This document shows, piece by piece, positions 17,635-26,028 of a stretch of DNA of 64,000 nucleotides (positions are counted from its first letter, which is position 1; each line of letters begins with the position of its first letter). This stretch comes from Neptuniibacter halophilus (GTDB taxonomy: Bacteria; Pseudomonadota; Gammaproteobacteria; Pseudomonadales; Balneatricaceae): positions 108,194 through 172,193 of the forward strand of contig NZ_AP027293.1 of NCBI RefSeq assembly GCF_030295765.1. The letters run 5' to 3'. The notes under the pieces were generated by a model. That model made no database searches, had not been told where the DNA came from, and was given only the letters and a program-made list of their open reading frames with translations. A program made the position numbers and the translations under genes.

Positions 17635-19167
17635 TCAACTCCCGGCAGCCACCAGTTCAGCCCAGCTGGGGAAGCGCAGCGCTTCAAAATCTGCTTTATT
17701 AATTTGCGTTGTCCCGGATATCACCCGCAAGGCCATTTCAACGGTGTCCGATTGCAGATAACGCATCATCCCCCGTGCCAGTCGCTGGCAGGTAATCCCC
17801 TTCCCGTCCATATGCAGGTACTGGACATGATTCTCCAGCGCAAAGCCTTCGTGATCTGCAAATTGCGCATGAGTAACTATTGCCGGGTGGCAACGCCCTG
17901 TTCTGTCATCATTCGCGCTTATCCGCTTCAGTAGCAAATACGTGCCAGGCTCCAAAATGCGGTTGATGGTGGATTCATTCTGGCTCAGCAGTTCAGGCTT
18001 TCGGGGGTGGTGGATCGGCCACTTAACGGCTTCATCCCCACGGTCCCAGTTATGAGCATACAGGAGAGGAACACTCTTACCGGCTTCTTCTCCCCGGTGC
18101 ATGTGCTCCCGGTATCGGTGTTCTTCAATTTTACCAGTAGAGAATCCCAGCCCGAGGGATTCCAGAGATTCAGGCTGGTTCAGCATTGCTTGCACGGCCT
18201 CTACTTCCTGCTGCGATCCGGGCATCATGAATATGCTCTCTAAATCAGCGCCAAACATTAGCTTAGAATCAAACAGGTGCTCATATAAGGGCTTTGTCTC
18301 AGCGGTTTCGCATAAGGTGACACGTACCTTTTCGGCCTGAGGAGCGCCCTTACGGAGCTTGATGATCACATTTTCTTGCAAGACGTTATCGGCCTTAAAC
18401 AAGTTGCTTCGAGATTGAAAACGGACCACCCATTCGATACTGCTGTTCTCTCGTAACCAACGGCGGAAAGAACGGAAATACAACCCGTTTGAGAAGGATC
18501 GCGGGACCAACGCCACCAGCTCACCACCCGGCTTGAGCATTTCCAGTGCAAGGACCATGAATACGGCATAGAGATTAGGGGCCGATAAGCCACGGGACTT
18601 CAGGTATTTGGCAACCGGGCTTTGCGCCGGGAGCTTCTGGTAAGGTGGGTTCAATATGGCCGCATCCAGCGTATGAGAGGCAGTATCGAATAACCCTCCC
18701 AGCTCTTCGGCTACCGCATTGAAATCAGTTTCCAGTTCCACTTGCGGCGGCTGGTGGCCCTGAGCTACGGCAAACCCGGAAACGCGAGATAGGTTAGCCA
18801 AAAACGGAGCATGTAGGGTTTCATCGATCTCAAATGCTTTCAGAGAATAGGGCTGACTATTGGCTGAAGCAGGTTTGCAGTAATTTAACGCCAAAGCGGA
18901 ATGCCCGAGTATACCGGTGCCTGCCCCAGCATCCCCCAGCACTCCCCCATTTGGAATGTCGAGCATCGCGGCCATCTGCCGGGCAATCGCTAAAGGTGTG
19001 AAGTACTGGCTAAACTGCGCTTTACGCCCCGCAGGGATCGCTTGGGATACCTGACGGGTATTAGCCCCTATGGTCTCTAACACTTGATCCAGTTCCGGTG
19101 GCAAACCATGAACAGCGGCTGCCACGGGAATGAATCCTTCACGCATGTGGTATGGGCTCTGAATCAT
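17635..19167 (-). CDS. Eco57I-like N6-adenine DNA methyltransferase
   Basis: 510 residues. Motif I is DAGAGTGILG (about 78-87) and the catalytic motif IV is NPPY in AAILNPPYQKLP (about 169-180), as in N6-adenine methyltransferases. The C-terminal 200 residues look like a target-recognition domain of the Eco57I/TaqI type. No endonuclease domain is seen, so it is either a solitary methyltransferase (epigenetic or anti-restriction) or has a separate partner. Its start overlaps the preceding small gene by 4 bases, showing coupling. Confidence 0.85.
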   Translation of the reverse strand: MIQSPYHMREGFIPVAAAVHGLPPELDQVLETIGANTRQVSQAIPAGRKAQFSQYFTPLAIARQMAAMLDIPNGGVLGDAGAGTGILGHSALALNYCKPASANSQPYSLKAFEIDETLHAPFLANLSRVSGFAVAQGHQPPQVELETDFNAVAEELGGLFDTASHTLDAAILNPPYQKLPAQSPVAKYLKSRGLSAPNLYAVFMVLALEMLKPGGELVALVPRSFSNGLYFRSFRRWLRENSSIEWVVRFQSRSNLFKADNVLQENVIIKLRKGAPQAEKVRVTLCETAETKPLYEHLFDSKLMFGADLESIFMMPGSQQEVEAVQAMLNQPESLESLGLGFSTGKIEEHRYREHMHRGEEAGKSVPLLYAHNWDRGDEAVKWPIHHPRKPELLSQNESTINRILEPGTYLLLKRISANDDRTGRCHPAIVTHAQFADHEGFALENHVQYLHMDGKGITCQRLARGMMRYLQSDTVEMALRVISGTTQINKADFEALRFPSWAELVAAGS

Positions 19168-19583
19168 TGCTCTGCTCCAGAGTCGCTAATTTCTTTTACT
19201 GGGTTACCAGCCCAACGCTGAAGATCAGCGACCACTCGATTCAGAGTTTCTTGCGCATCCTCAACCCGCTTTTCTTCGCTGGCGATGTCTTCAGGGGTTC
19301 CGATCCCCAGAGGCTCCAAGAACACATCAGCCCCTATTACCTCATTAACCAACTGGTTCGATACCCGGCTCAGCTCTTGGCATCCAATGAAAACAATTTC
19401 ACCGGTATTAAGATCCTTAATCAGCTCATCAATCATTTCCTCATCCAGACTTGTTTCGTGACCGCCGTCAGTCGCTATGTCATGGATAGCGTCAGAGCGA
19501 TTCATCGGCTCCCCCATTCCTTCCTCGCAGTAGAAATTCAGGGCAGCCAGGATCGTATTCAAAATCTGTGTATCAGTACTCAT
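19164..19583 (-). CDS. hypothetical acidic protein upstream of the methyltransferase
   Basis: 139 residues, strongly acidic, helical, without recognised motifs. The ATG at 19583 is chosen because the shared leader lies just upstream; a longer frame to 19628 would run through the leader and operator. It overlaps the methyltransferase start by 4 bases, so both genes are under the same cassette. Confidence 0.6.
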   Translation of the reverse strand: MSTDTQILNTILAALNFYCEEGMGEPMNRSDAIHDIATDGGHETSLDEEMIDELIKDLNTGEIVFIGCQELSRVSNQLVNEVIGADVFLEPLGIGTPEDIASEEKRVEDAQETLNRVVADLQRWAGNPVKEISDSGAEQ

Positions 19584-19592
19584 AGTCTTAAT

Positions 19593-19645
19593 CTCGTAGG
19601 TTTGTAGGATGTCCTTACAATGTACCAATTAACGGTACAAATCAA
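19593..19645 (-). promoter_or_regulatory. shared leader/operator cassette, copy 5
   Basis: Minus strand: TTGATT (-35), the operator GTACCGTTAATTGGTAC (19622-19638), then ATCCTACA and CCTACGAG leader boxes (the latter at 19593-19600). It drives the methyltransferase operon. Confidence 0.75.
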
Positions 19646-19736
19646 CCCTTTTCAACCTCCTCAATTAATTTCATTCAATCGGTATATAGGCTATAGTTTC
19701 TCGGTTATTCGCCGCAGTGGTTCACAAGGAAAGGCA

Positions 19737-20216
19737 ATGGACTTAACGCAAAAAAGAGAGTTTCAGGAATTAAAGTTCCTATGCAAAGGTCAGGTTAATT
19801 CTGACACCCTCGCCGGCTGGAGAGCCGCAAAGGACGGCAAGAAAACCCCTCCTGATTCGTATGCCGAAGAGCGCAAGCAAGAGTGGCTAAAAGGCCATGA
19901 TGCTTACCACAACTATTGCGCGATCCAGATCAAACAAGCTGCTAAGAAATCAGTCTTCGATGAAGGCTACAACAGCTATTCCAAGATCCGAGGAAAGCTT
20001 CTCAACCCCTATCCTGGCTCAAGCTCCGAAAGCTATGAATTCGAAAGTGGCTGGAGGCAGGCTTTCAGGGAGCGCTCCGATAAACCCTACATTCCCCCCA
20101 AAGACCCGGATAAGCCTCAGTCATTTAAAGAAAGGTATTCAGGCTCCTACGGGCAATCTGTCACTGAGCCCTCGGCATTTAAGAAAGACTACAAAACGGG
20201 AAAATATGGGGAATAA
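19737..20216 (+). CDS. hypothetical protein, 159 aa
   Basis: A hydrophilic, aromatic-rich protein of 159 residues; the last 60 are Pro/Lys/Tyr-rich and probably disordered. The ATG at 19737 follows AAGGAAAGG. It ends 5 bases before the PD-(D/E)xK-like gene and is probably cotranscribed with it. Family not recognised. Confidence 0.55.
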   Translation: MDLTQKREFQELKFLCKGQVNSDTLAGWRAAKDGKKTPPDSYAEERKQEWLKGHDAYHNYCAIQIKQAAKKSVFDEGYNSYSKIRGKLLNPYPGSSSESYEFESGWRQAFRERSDKPYIPPKDPDKPQSFKERYSGSYGQSVTEPSAFKKDYKTGKYGE

Positions 20217-20221
20217 ACCAC

Positions 20222-21202
20222 ATGGGATTCCACAACAATAAAACCGGCCGATACCAGCTCTACTCTGATAGTGAACGTAAAGCTTATGCACAGCAGCAAC
20301 GGGAAGCTAACCGGCAGAGCATCATGTCAAAGTGGATTACAGTCTGGCGCTTGAAAGACGAAAGGAAATGGACTGATGCCGCCATTAAAAAGTACCTCGG
20401 CACTCCGGTAGAACAAAACGGATACAAAGTCTTCCCGGTCTCCCAGATAAAACAAGTTGAACAGAGCGATGCGTTTCAGCAATGGATGCTCCCCCGGCTT
20501 GAAAAGCTCTATAAACGGGATTGCCAAGAATACGGGGAAGATATCGCCAGTGACATTAAAAACGCCTCTCTGGCGTTGCTAAGGAGCCATAGTGAGAGTT
20601 CCGCCCCCCGAGTAGAGCAGATTTTGATTGATGCCCTTAAAGAGGTCATCGGCGCATTCCAACCAGATGAGCTTGCCTATCTGGCGCTGACTTCAAAAAT
20701 CGAGCTACCCATACGTGATCGGTGGGCCTATACGGTCCACCAGCTGCTCCCCAATCAGTACGTGGTTTCTCGGGAATGGAAACGTGTCGATCTGGCAGTG
20801 GTCCAAGATCGAAAGCCTGTCGCGCTGGTGGAACTGAAAGCAATGTATTCGTATGACGCTGCTATGGACCCTATCAGCATCAGTGGGTTCTGCGATTCTT
20901 TAGAAAGAGATGAGCGCAAGGCACTTAAACTGGCTGGAGATGATGCCTCTGTTTTCACCGTACTACTGGCGACTCACCCCCGTACCTCAGTTCCCATTGA
21001 GTATGAGCAGGTAATCAAATACAGAAACCTTATCAACCGCAGCTTCCGAACTTTCGGGGATGCCCACGCCATCGAAAAAGCCGCCAACGAAGCAGTTTCA
21101 GCACGCTTCAATGGAAAGAATGTGATCGCCGCCGGGAAGCTACCTGGTGGAATAGCCTTTGATATCGAAGTAGACGTTCTTTACTGGGTTATGAAAGCCT
21201 GA
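20222..21202 (+). CDS. hypothetical protein with possible PD-(D/E)xK nuclease core
   Basis: 326 residues. RVDLAVVQDRKPVALVELKA (about 183-202) has the D...ExK pattern of restriction-endonuclease-fold proteins: an Asp followed, after about 14 residues, by E-L-K on a beta strand. A helical N-terminal half precedes it. Nearby are a DNA methyltransferase (opposite strand) and a HipBA pair. A DNA-processing or defence role is plausible, but the motif is short and the metal-binding residues are unproven. Confidence 0.5.
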   Translation: MGFHNNKTGRYQLYSDSERKAYAQQQREANRQSIMSKWITVWRLKDERKWTDAAIKKYLGTPVEQNGYKVFPVSQIKQVEQSDAFQQWMLPRLEKLYKRDCQEYGEDIASDIKNASLALLRSHSESSAPRVEQILIDALKEVIGAFQPDELAYLALTSKIELPIRDRWAYTVHQLLPNQYVVSREWKRVDLAVVQDRKPVALVELKAMYSYDAAMDPISISGFCDSLERDERKALKLAGDDASVFTVLLATHPRTSVPIEYEQVIKYRNLINRSFRTFGDAHAIEKAANEAVSARFNGKNVIAAGKLPGGIAFDIEVDVLYWVMKA

Positions 21203-21233
21203 TTTTGATTCTGAGAGGGAGCAGAGGAAACAT

Positions 21234-21692
21234 ATGAGTTGGTTAAAACGCCTATTCAATCGGCTAGTTAATACGAATTCTACTGAAGAGATCAGTAATA
21301 GTTTTAATGAAACCATGCAAGATATACGCGATGCTGGCTCAACGGCTGGCAAGCATTACACCGACCATATTGAAACGATTAAACAACTAAAGCGTGAAGG
21401 AAAGAATCAGGAAGCAATCGTGCTACTACTTGATTGTGTTGAAGCAACGGAGTCACAGTCGGAGCACGCTGGAGAAGGCTGGGGAGTGGCCCCTTGGTAC
21501 TATGAGCAGTTAGCAATCCTGTACCGTAAGGAGAGGCAGTTCGATAAAGAAGTTAAGATTTTGGAACGGTATGACAGCCAACCTAAGGCACCGGGCGCTG
21601 GTCCGAAGAAACTGGCAGAGCGCCTGGTTAAAGCCAGGACTCTATTGAACAAACACACTCCGCCAGAGAAAATGCCGTTGAATACAAAATAG
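21234..21692 (+). CDS. hypothetical helical-repeat protein
   Basis: 152 residues. The pattern KQLKREGKNQEAIVLLLDCVEA followed by EQLAILYRKERQFDKEVKIL (read with a break after residue 70) is typical of two TPR-like helical hairpins. AGAGGAAACAT precedes the ATG. There is no catalytic motif. It follows the preceding gene by 31 bases. Confidence 0.6.
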   Translation: MSWLKRLFNRLVNTNSTEEISNSFNETMQDIRDAGSTAGKHYTDHIETIKQLKREGKNQEAIVLLLDCVEATESQSEHAGEGWGVAPWYYEQLAILYRKERQFDKEVKILERYDSQPKAPGAGPKKLAERLVKARTLLNKHTPPEKMPLNTK

Positions 21693-21801
21693 GCCACAAT
21701 GGAGATCGGCCAATGAAAGGAATCATGGAGTACTGTGTTATTTGCCCCGCTATTAGATTTATCACATTGGTATTTAGTCGTTGTCCAAAAAACGCAGAGA
21801 A

Positions 21802-23100
21802 CTATTTTCTGCCGTGTGGGCTAATACCGTTACCAACGACTGGTTGGCGATTTTCTAACTGCTCTGCCAATGATTCGAAATCCACTTTTGCCCCGGTCCC
21901 CATAATGGCACCACTCAATACACGGCGATCCGCGCCCGAGAGGCCCACCTTTTCAGCATAGGATTCCCAATTGCTCAACACGGTCATGGACTGATCGATG
22001 ATCTGCTTAGCTTCGGTTTCTTTCAGACTGAAGTACTTGGCAGCGGATAGGCAATTATCCAAAGAACGATATCGCCCTCCGGGGCCAATACTGATCGCTT
22101 GCATAGCAGTTGATCCCGGCTGCGGAACAACATCATAAGCCGGAGATAACTGGTATTGGTTATCATCAGTGTTCTTCAGTAACCCGTGGTTACGAAGATG
22201 ATCATCGGTATTGCCCACCAGCACGTTAAAAACTAACCGGCGATAGAGCTCTATCTGATCGGTTGAACCGGCTCCGATCCTTAACAGCAGATCTGACAGT
22301 GCCGGATAAGCGAATACAGAGTCCAGATCCCCTTCCCTTACACGCGGCCTATACATTAACGCATGAGCGCTTATAAAGTGCCTGCGGCTCGTTTCAGCTG
22401 GCTCAACATCAAACCGTTTCACCAGAATCACAGAGCGACCAGCAACCGAGATCAACTCGGAATCAGCTGTCCGGATACCGCAATCGCGCATCATCAGAAA
22501 ACACATTTGTTCTGCTTTACTCTGGTCGAATAGATCATCTGGCCGTGTAAATTTGGCAATGTGCAAGGAGCCGTCTGAGTCCCTGACAACACTTTTGGGC
22601 CTAGCTCCCCCCATTGAGGAACCAGGCTCCAGCTGCTTTAACAGATCCGGGGTTATTTTCCCTTCGGCAATCAGCGTATGGATATTCTCATCGATAGCCT
22701 GGAGGCTTTCTCGGCTAGGGTAATCAGGTTCCGATTTGGGAGCTGAACGTGATAATGAGACACGAATAGCACCGACACCGGCCCCTTTGGTTGCCAACAA
22801 CTCTTCAAGCTTGTTTTGTGGGTGCCGGGAGTGCAGGGCCAGCATCAGTTTTCGCCCCCAGTTATCCGGCCCCCCGTCGAGTAATACTGCGGGCACCCCG
22901 TCATTTCCAAGAATCTGTTGAGTGCTTGATACCAGAGGTAGATTCACCGGGTCCAAAGCAAACGCATCTGGTCTGGCTAAATAGCTTTTGCCATACACAA
23001 ACTGGCCCTGACCTGCCCCAATGACCAAACGCCCCGCAAGGACAGGAGCACTCTCTATTGGCATATCTACAAACACCCAGGCTTCTTTAATCGGTTCCAT
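21802..23100 (-). CDS. hipA: HipA-family serine/threonine kinase toxin
   Basis: 432 residues of the HipA fold. The Gly-rich loop SSMGGARPK lies near residue 162, the catalytic NTDDHLRNHG near 298 and the metal-binding YDVVP shortly after. In E. coli HipA inhibits growth by phosphorylating glutamyl-tRNA synthetase; the substrate here is unknown. It follows hipB by 23 bases in one operon. Its C-terminal 30 residues carry KVDFESLAEQLENRQP followed by GI, a tail also seen on Fic and the polyvalent protein of this plasmid (see findings). Confidence 0.9.
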   Translation of the reverse strand: MEPIKEAWVFVDMPIESAPVLAGRLVIGAGQGQFVYGKSYLARPDAFALDPVNLPLVSSTQQILGNDGVPAVLLDGGPDNWGRKLMLALHSRHPQNKLEELLATKGAGVGAIRVSLSRSAPKSEPDYPSRESLQAIDENIHTLIAEGKITPDLLKQLEPGSSMGGARPKSVVRDSDGSLHIAKFTRPDDLFDQSKAEQMCFLMMRDCGIRTADSELISVAGRSVILVKRFDVEPAETSRRHFISAHALMYRPRVREGDLDSVFAYPALSDLLLRIGAGSTDQIELYRRLVFNVLVGNTDDHLRNHGLLKNTDDNQYQLSPAYDVVPQPGSTAMQAISIGPGGRYRSLDNCLSAAKYFSLKETEAKQIIDQSMTVLSNWESYAEKVGLSGADRRVLSGAIMGTGAKVDFESLAEQLENRQPVVGNGISPHGRK

Positions 23101-23123
23101 ATTGCTCTCCGCAGTGGATGTTC

Positions 23124-23441
23124 TTAGAAATCGTTATCCAATGATTTTGGTGGACGGACCCGTTGCTTAGTGGTCGAGTGATCCAGATAGCCAAGGTCAT
23201 CATCAACAAGACATACCTGATTCATACTGCTGGTGGCCCCGTAAAGCGCCAAGAGCTGCATGTAGGCCCCGATCCCGGTCCCAGGATCACCGGCTTCGAC
23301 CTTTTGGACAGTCGTTCTAGATAGTCCAACCTTCGCGGCAACATCTGCCTGCCGCCAGCCCCGGCGTTTCCGAGCCTCGGTGATACGCTGCCCGAGAGCA
23401 GAGAGTGCGGTTTCTGATTCGTAAGGAATTGATTTGCTCAT
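23124..23441 (-). CDS. hipB: HipB-like Xre-family antitoxin
   Basis: 105 residues with a canonical HTH_3 domain (about 12-65; QADVAAKVGLSRTTVQKVE). It is the likely antitoxin and autorepressor for the adjacent HipA kinase. The C-terminal 40 residues are probably disordered, as in HipB. An inverted repeat lies just upstream of the start. Confidence 0.85.
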   Translation of the reverse strand: MSKSIPYESETALSALGQRITEARKRRGWRQADVAAKVGLSRTTVQKVEAGDPGTGIGAYMQLLALYGATSSMNQVCLVDDDLGYLDHSTTKQRVRPPKSLDNDF

Positions 23442-23454
23442 GACTGCAATTCTA

Positions 23455-23475
23455 GTCCTAATTCATCATAAGGAC
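23455..23475 (-). promoter_or_regulatory. candidate HipB operator
   Basis: GTCCT (23455-23459) and AGGAC (23471-23475) are inverted arms separated by 11 bases, 14 bases before the hipB start. This resembles the spaced TATCC...GGATA operators of HipB in E. coli. Confidence 0.6.
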
Positions 23476-23600
23476 CATAATAGTGAGCATTTATTAAGTA
23501 GGCTGACCGCTCAACTTTTATCGGTTATCTATCTGCCTGTCCAAATCGCTTTTATCTGGATTCGTCCCAAGATTTTGTGCGGGTAAAAGTTTGGGGCAGA

Positions 23601-23717
23601 TCAGAGCTTCCAGGCGTCTGGAGCTATCCAATAAATGAGTATTGACGCAAGACCCAATCCGACTATTGTCATGATCCCGCCGTATCCATGCTCTTCAAAA
23701 TACTTTTTCAGCATCAT
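23601..23717 (-). CDS. tiny membrane protein (38 aa)
   Basis: A 38-codon gene: MMLKKYFEEHGYGG followed by a 20-residue hydrophobic segment (IMTIVGLGLASILIYWI) and the tail APDAWKL. It is preceded by the same TTAAC...GGAAAGG intergenic sequence as its upstream neighbours, which supports it as the last gene of the operon running from 25995. It is probably an inner-membrane peptide of unknown function. Confidence 0.5.
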   Translation of the reverse strand: MMLKKYFEEHGYGGIMTIVGLGLASILIYWIAPDAWKL

Positions 23718-23746
23718 CAAACTTTTCTATTTCCTTTCCGTGAAAG

Positions 23747-23977
23747 TTAAAGTTCTTGATCTATATGCTGCTTCAAGCCGTTCAGCGTGTTTTGAATAAA
23801 CCGATAATCCCCCGGTTTACCACCGTTCCATACCCGTTCGGCCTCTGCCTGCTTATCAACGGCAATCCAATCTAACCGGCTGTCGCCGCCCAGCTTTTCG
23901 GTAGCAACCAGGAACAGGTTACGATAGCTGTACAGGCCGCGTTTGATCTTGGTCTTCCTCAGTGCTGATTTAGCCAT
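23747..23977 (-). CDS. hypothetical protein, 76 aa
   Basis: A basic 76-residue protein; residues 35-55 (DWIAVDKQAEAERVWNGGKP) could be a small alpha/beta module. It overlaps the preceding gene by 8 bases, so it is translationally coupled within the small-gene operon. Confidence 0.55.
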   Translation of the reverse strand: MAKSALRKTKIKRGLYSYRNLFLVATEKLGGDSRLDWIAVDKQAEAERVWNGGKPGDYRFIQNTLNGLKQHIDQEL

Positions 23978-24164
23978 CGCTGCTCCCTCGCCTTTCCGTT
24001 AATCCTGAATTTTTTCTATTAACCAGCGCCCTCTCTGGGCACCACATTTGTTTCCCAGCAGAGCGGCCTTTTGTGCGCTCTACAATCCAGCCATCACCAG
24101 AACGCTCAATCAGACGCACCTCGTTGCCGCTCTTGGTGAAGATTTTCTTGTCGCCTGCTTTCAT
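23970..24164 (-). CDS. hypothetical protein, 64 aa, KOW/SH3-like
   Basis: 64 residues, basic. The beta-rich segment GNEVRLIERSGDGWIVER (about 13-30) looks like a small SH3/KOW barrel used for nucleic-acid binding. GGGGAGGACGC precedes the ATG. Member of the small-gene operon; function unknown. Confidence 0.55.
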   Translation of the reverse strand: MKAGDKKIFTKSGNEVRLIERSGDGWIVERTKGRSAGKQMWCPERALVNRKNSGLTERRGSSDG

Positions 24165-24191
24165 GCGTCCTCCCCGTGACTTTCCGTTAAC

Positions 24192-24482
24192 TTATCGTTT
24201 CAACAAAAGTACCAACCGGTATTCAGCACGATGAGATAATGATTCCCCTTCTGGGACGGTCATTCTCACAGAATACTCTGTAAAAACCCTGCCAATAGGA
24301 GGGTAGATACAGGCGATAATTCCTGCCCCAATGAAAAGAACCTGCTCGAAATTCATAACACTATACTGATCGCCAGTTATCTCACTTAGCGCCACCCAAA
24401 AGAAAACAAGTAACTGACCAGAAACTGAAATTAATGCAACGGTATAAAGCCAGTTAAAAACTATATTTTTGAGTTTATCCAT
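24192..24482 (-). CDS. small membrane protein, 96 aa
   Basis: 96 residues with two membrane segments (about 8-32 and 44-64). The C-terminal 30 residues are polar. It is preceded by stop-TAA-CGGAAAGG, the recurring linker in this operon. Family not recognised. Confidence 0.6.
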   Translation of the reverse strand: MDKLKNIVFNWLYTVALISVSGQLLVFFWVALSEITGDQYSVMNFEQVLFIGAGIIACIYPPIGRVFTEYSVRMTVPEGESLSHRAEYRLVLLLKR

Positions 24483-24499
24483 GTCTTCATTCCTTTCCG

Positions 24500-24799
24500 T
24501 TAATCTTTTTCATCACTCAGCCACTGAGCTATTTTTATAGCCTCGCCAGTAAGTCCAATACCCACCGTTACGGGCTTGGTCGCACCAACCAGATATAGCG
24601 GCTCCAGCAGCACTTTTTGGTAATATTTCTTTTTGTTTTCCCAGCTGCGTTCAATGAATCTTTTGGTAAGTCTTGTTTCCATTTCCGCTTGGGATACGTA
24701 GGTTTTGCTTCCATCGCACTCAGCCAAATAGCGAATTAGCATCAGGTCCCTGATCGTTAATCCCTCATCAATTAACTCGCCAAGCTGATCGCAGTTCAT
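24500..24799 (-). CDS. hypothetical protein, 99 aa, possible winged helix
   Basis: 99 residues. The N-terminal half (LGELIDEGLTIRDLMLIRYL then SQAEMETRLTKRFIERSW) has helix spacing compatible with a DNA-binding fold. It sits in the middle of the small-gene operon behind the TTAACGGAAAGG linker. Function unknown. Confidence 0.55.
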   Translation of the reverse strand: MNCDQLGELIDEGLTIRDLMLIRYLAECDGSKTYVSQAEMETRLTKRFIERSWENKKKYYQKVLLEPLYLVGATKPVTVGIGLTGEAIKIAQWLSDEKD

Positions 24800-24817
24800 A
24801 GAGCCTTTCCGTTAAAG

Positions 24818-24982
24818 TTAATCTGCAGATTCTTCAGAGCCATCATCTTCGCATTCAAGGCCATCTGACTGTTCACAATCAGGGCAGTGAAGGAACAAAT
24901 CAGGCTCCTCATCTGTAGAGACAAGTTCATTTCGATGGCCTATCCATCCACACTCGCACATCAAATTGTCTTCGCTCATCAT
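24818..24982 (-). CDS. small acidic zinc-ribbon protein (about 53 aa)
   Basis: A short gene encoding a CxC (MCECGW) and a CxxC (HCPDCE) pair, a minimal zinc ribbon, then an Asp/Glu-rich tail. AAGGA lies 5 bases before the first of two consecutive ATG codons (24982 or 24979). It fits exactly between its neighbours and carries the TTAACGGAAAGG linker after its stop, so it is very likely real. Confidence 0.6.
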   Translation of the reverse strand: MMSEDNLMCECGWIGHRNELVSTDEEPDLFLHCPDCEQSDGLECEDDGSEESAD

Positions 24983-24996
24983 CCCGATCCTTTTCG

Positions 24997-25245
24997 TTAT
25001 TTAATAGATTCTGAAGATGGATCGTAGAAGGACTCAATATCATCTTCCTCCCCGTCATCTACCCATGATGGACAGATGCGGCGATAACGATCAAGATCAA
25101 CCTGGCCTTGTGCCACTTCCGCAAACTCACCCCAGCTGTTCCACGCAAATTCGCCATCAATGCTAATAAAGCGATCACTACTGGTACTCCAGAATGTGAA
25201 GCGAGCACCAGTACCCTGATTTCGTATATCAATGAACCTAATCAT
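24997..25245 (-). CDS. hypothetical protein, 82 aa
   Basis: An acidic 82-residue protein (MIRFIDIRNQ start). The ATG at 25245 is preferred because GAAGGA lies 5 bases upstream; a longer frame to 25296 lacks a ribosome site. Residues 10-35 form likely beta strands (FTFWSTSSDRFISIDGEFAW). Small-gene operon member, function unknown. Confidence 0.55.
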   Translation of the reverse strand: MIRFIDIRNQGTGARFTFWSTSSDRFISIDGEFAWNSWGEFAEVAQGQVDLDRYRRICPSWVDDGEEDDIESFYDPSSESIK

Positions 25246-25302
25246 GTATCCTTCCCGAGGTTTGATATTCGTGCGGCCCGAAGTCAATCGGGCCATATTC
25301 GG

Positions 25303-25746
25303 TTAGCAAAAGTTGTGCGTTTTCATTACTTCACCGCCAAACGCTTGCAGCAGTATATCTCCACGCCATTCGCTCACGCCCCATGCATGGGCCATATCCG
25401 CTAGGTAAAGCTCATGCTCATCAGGCTCACCGTGAGGACGCCTCTCAGGAGTGAAGTTGAGGCCTGTCAGGTTGTTAAAGATCACCTTAATACTGGTTTC
25501 ATCACCCTGAAGCAGACGTTTGCCATTCAATATGAGTTCGTGGGTCATAACCTCGGCATCACTCAACGCATTGGCTACTTCATCCGGCCAGCAAACAACG
25601 TCAGCAACGTCTTCTGGGACAGAGTTCAGCAGCGCATTTAGCGGCGGGTAAAACTCTGCTCCAGGGATGGTGCGCAGCTTTTCAACCAGTGCTTGGCCTT
25701 TGCGTTGTTTTTCCTGATCGCTTGCTTCAGCCAGTCCCTTCTTCAT
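25303..25746 (-). CDS. hypothetical protein, 147 aa
   Basis: A soluble 147-residue helical protein without recognised motifs. It follows the KorA-like gene by 12 bases. The perfect palindrome ATAACGATCAATCGTTAT overlaps the junction between the two genes, which hints at internal control of the operon. Confidence 0.55.
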   Translation of the reverse strand: MKKGLAEASDQEKQRKGQALVEKLRTIPGAEFYPPLNALLNSVPEDVADVVCWPDEVANALSDAEVMTHELILNGKRLLQGDETSIKVIFNNLTGLNFTPERRPHGEPDEHELYLADMAHAWGVSEWRGDILLQAFGGEVMKTHNFC

Positions 25747-25751
25747 TTCAG

Positions 25752-25769
25752 ATAACGATCAATCGTTAT
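25752..25769. promoter_or_regulatory. perfect palindrome, candidate operator
   Basis: ATAACGAT-CA-ATCGTTAT spans the stop codon of the KorA-like gene. Its CGTTATAT edge matches the inverted repeat at 26029-26054, upstream of the same gene, suggesting the same protein binds both. Confidence 0.6.
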
Positions 25770-25995
25770 ATTTTGCCACATTTACTGCCCAGTCATTCAG
25801 TTCTCTCAGTCTCGATACAAGCCTAGAAATCGACGCTTGCTCTACTTCGTACTTAGCGGCGATCTCAGGCTGACTACCTCCGTTCACCATGTACTCAGTA
25901 GCTGCATCCCGAACAGCTTGTGAACCAGCACGAATAGGCACCTGCTCAAGCAACAGGGCTACGTGTTCAGGTGAAGTCTTTCCTTTCTTAAACAT
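25759..25995 (-). CDS. KorA/TrfB-like transcriptional repressor
   Basis: 78 residues. The helix-turn-helix GGSQPEIAAKYEVEQASISR (about 38-57) is arranged as in KorA/TrfB of IncP plasmids, where KorA is a small global repressor of replication, maintenance and transfer genes. It is the first gene of the nine-gene small-protein operon and has a palindromic element upstream. Probably autoregulatory; whether it controls other plasmid promoters is unknown. Confidence 0.7.
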   Translation of the reverse strand: MFKKGKTSPEHVALLLEQVPIRAGSQAVRDAATEYMVNGGSQPEIAAKYEVEQASISRLVSRLRELNDWAVNVAKYND

Positions 25996-26028
25996 TCAAA
26001 AAGCCTTCTAGCAATAATTAACTCGGAG

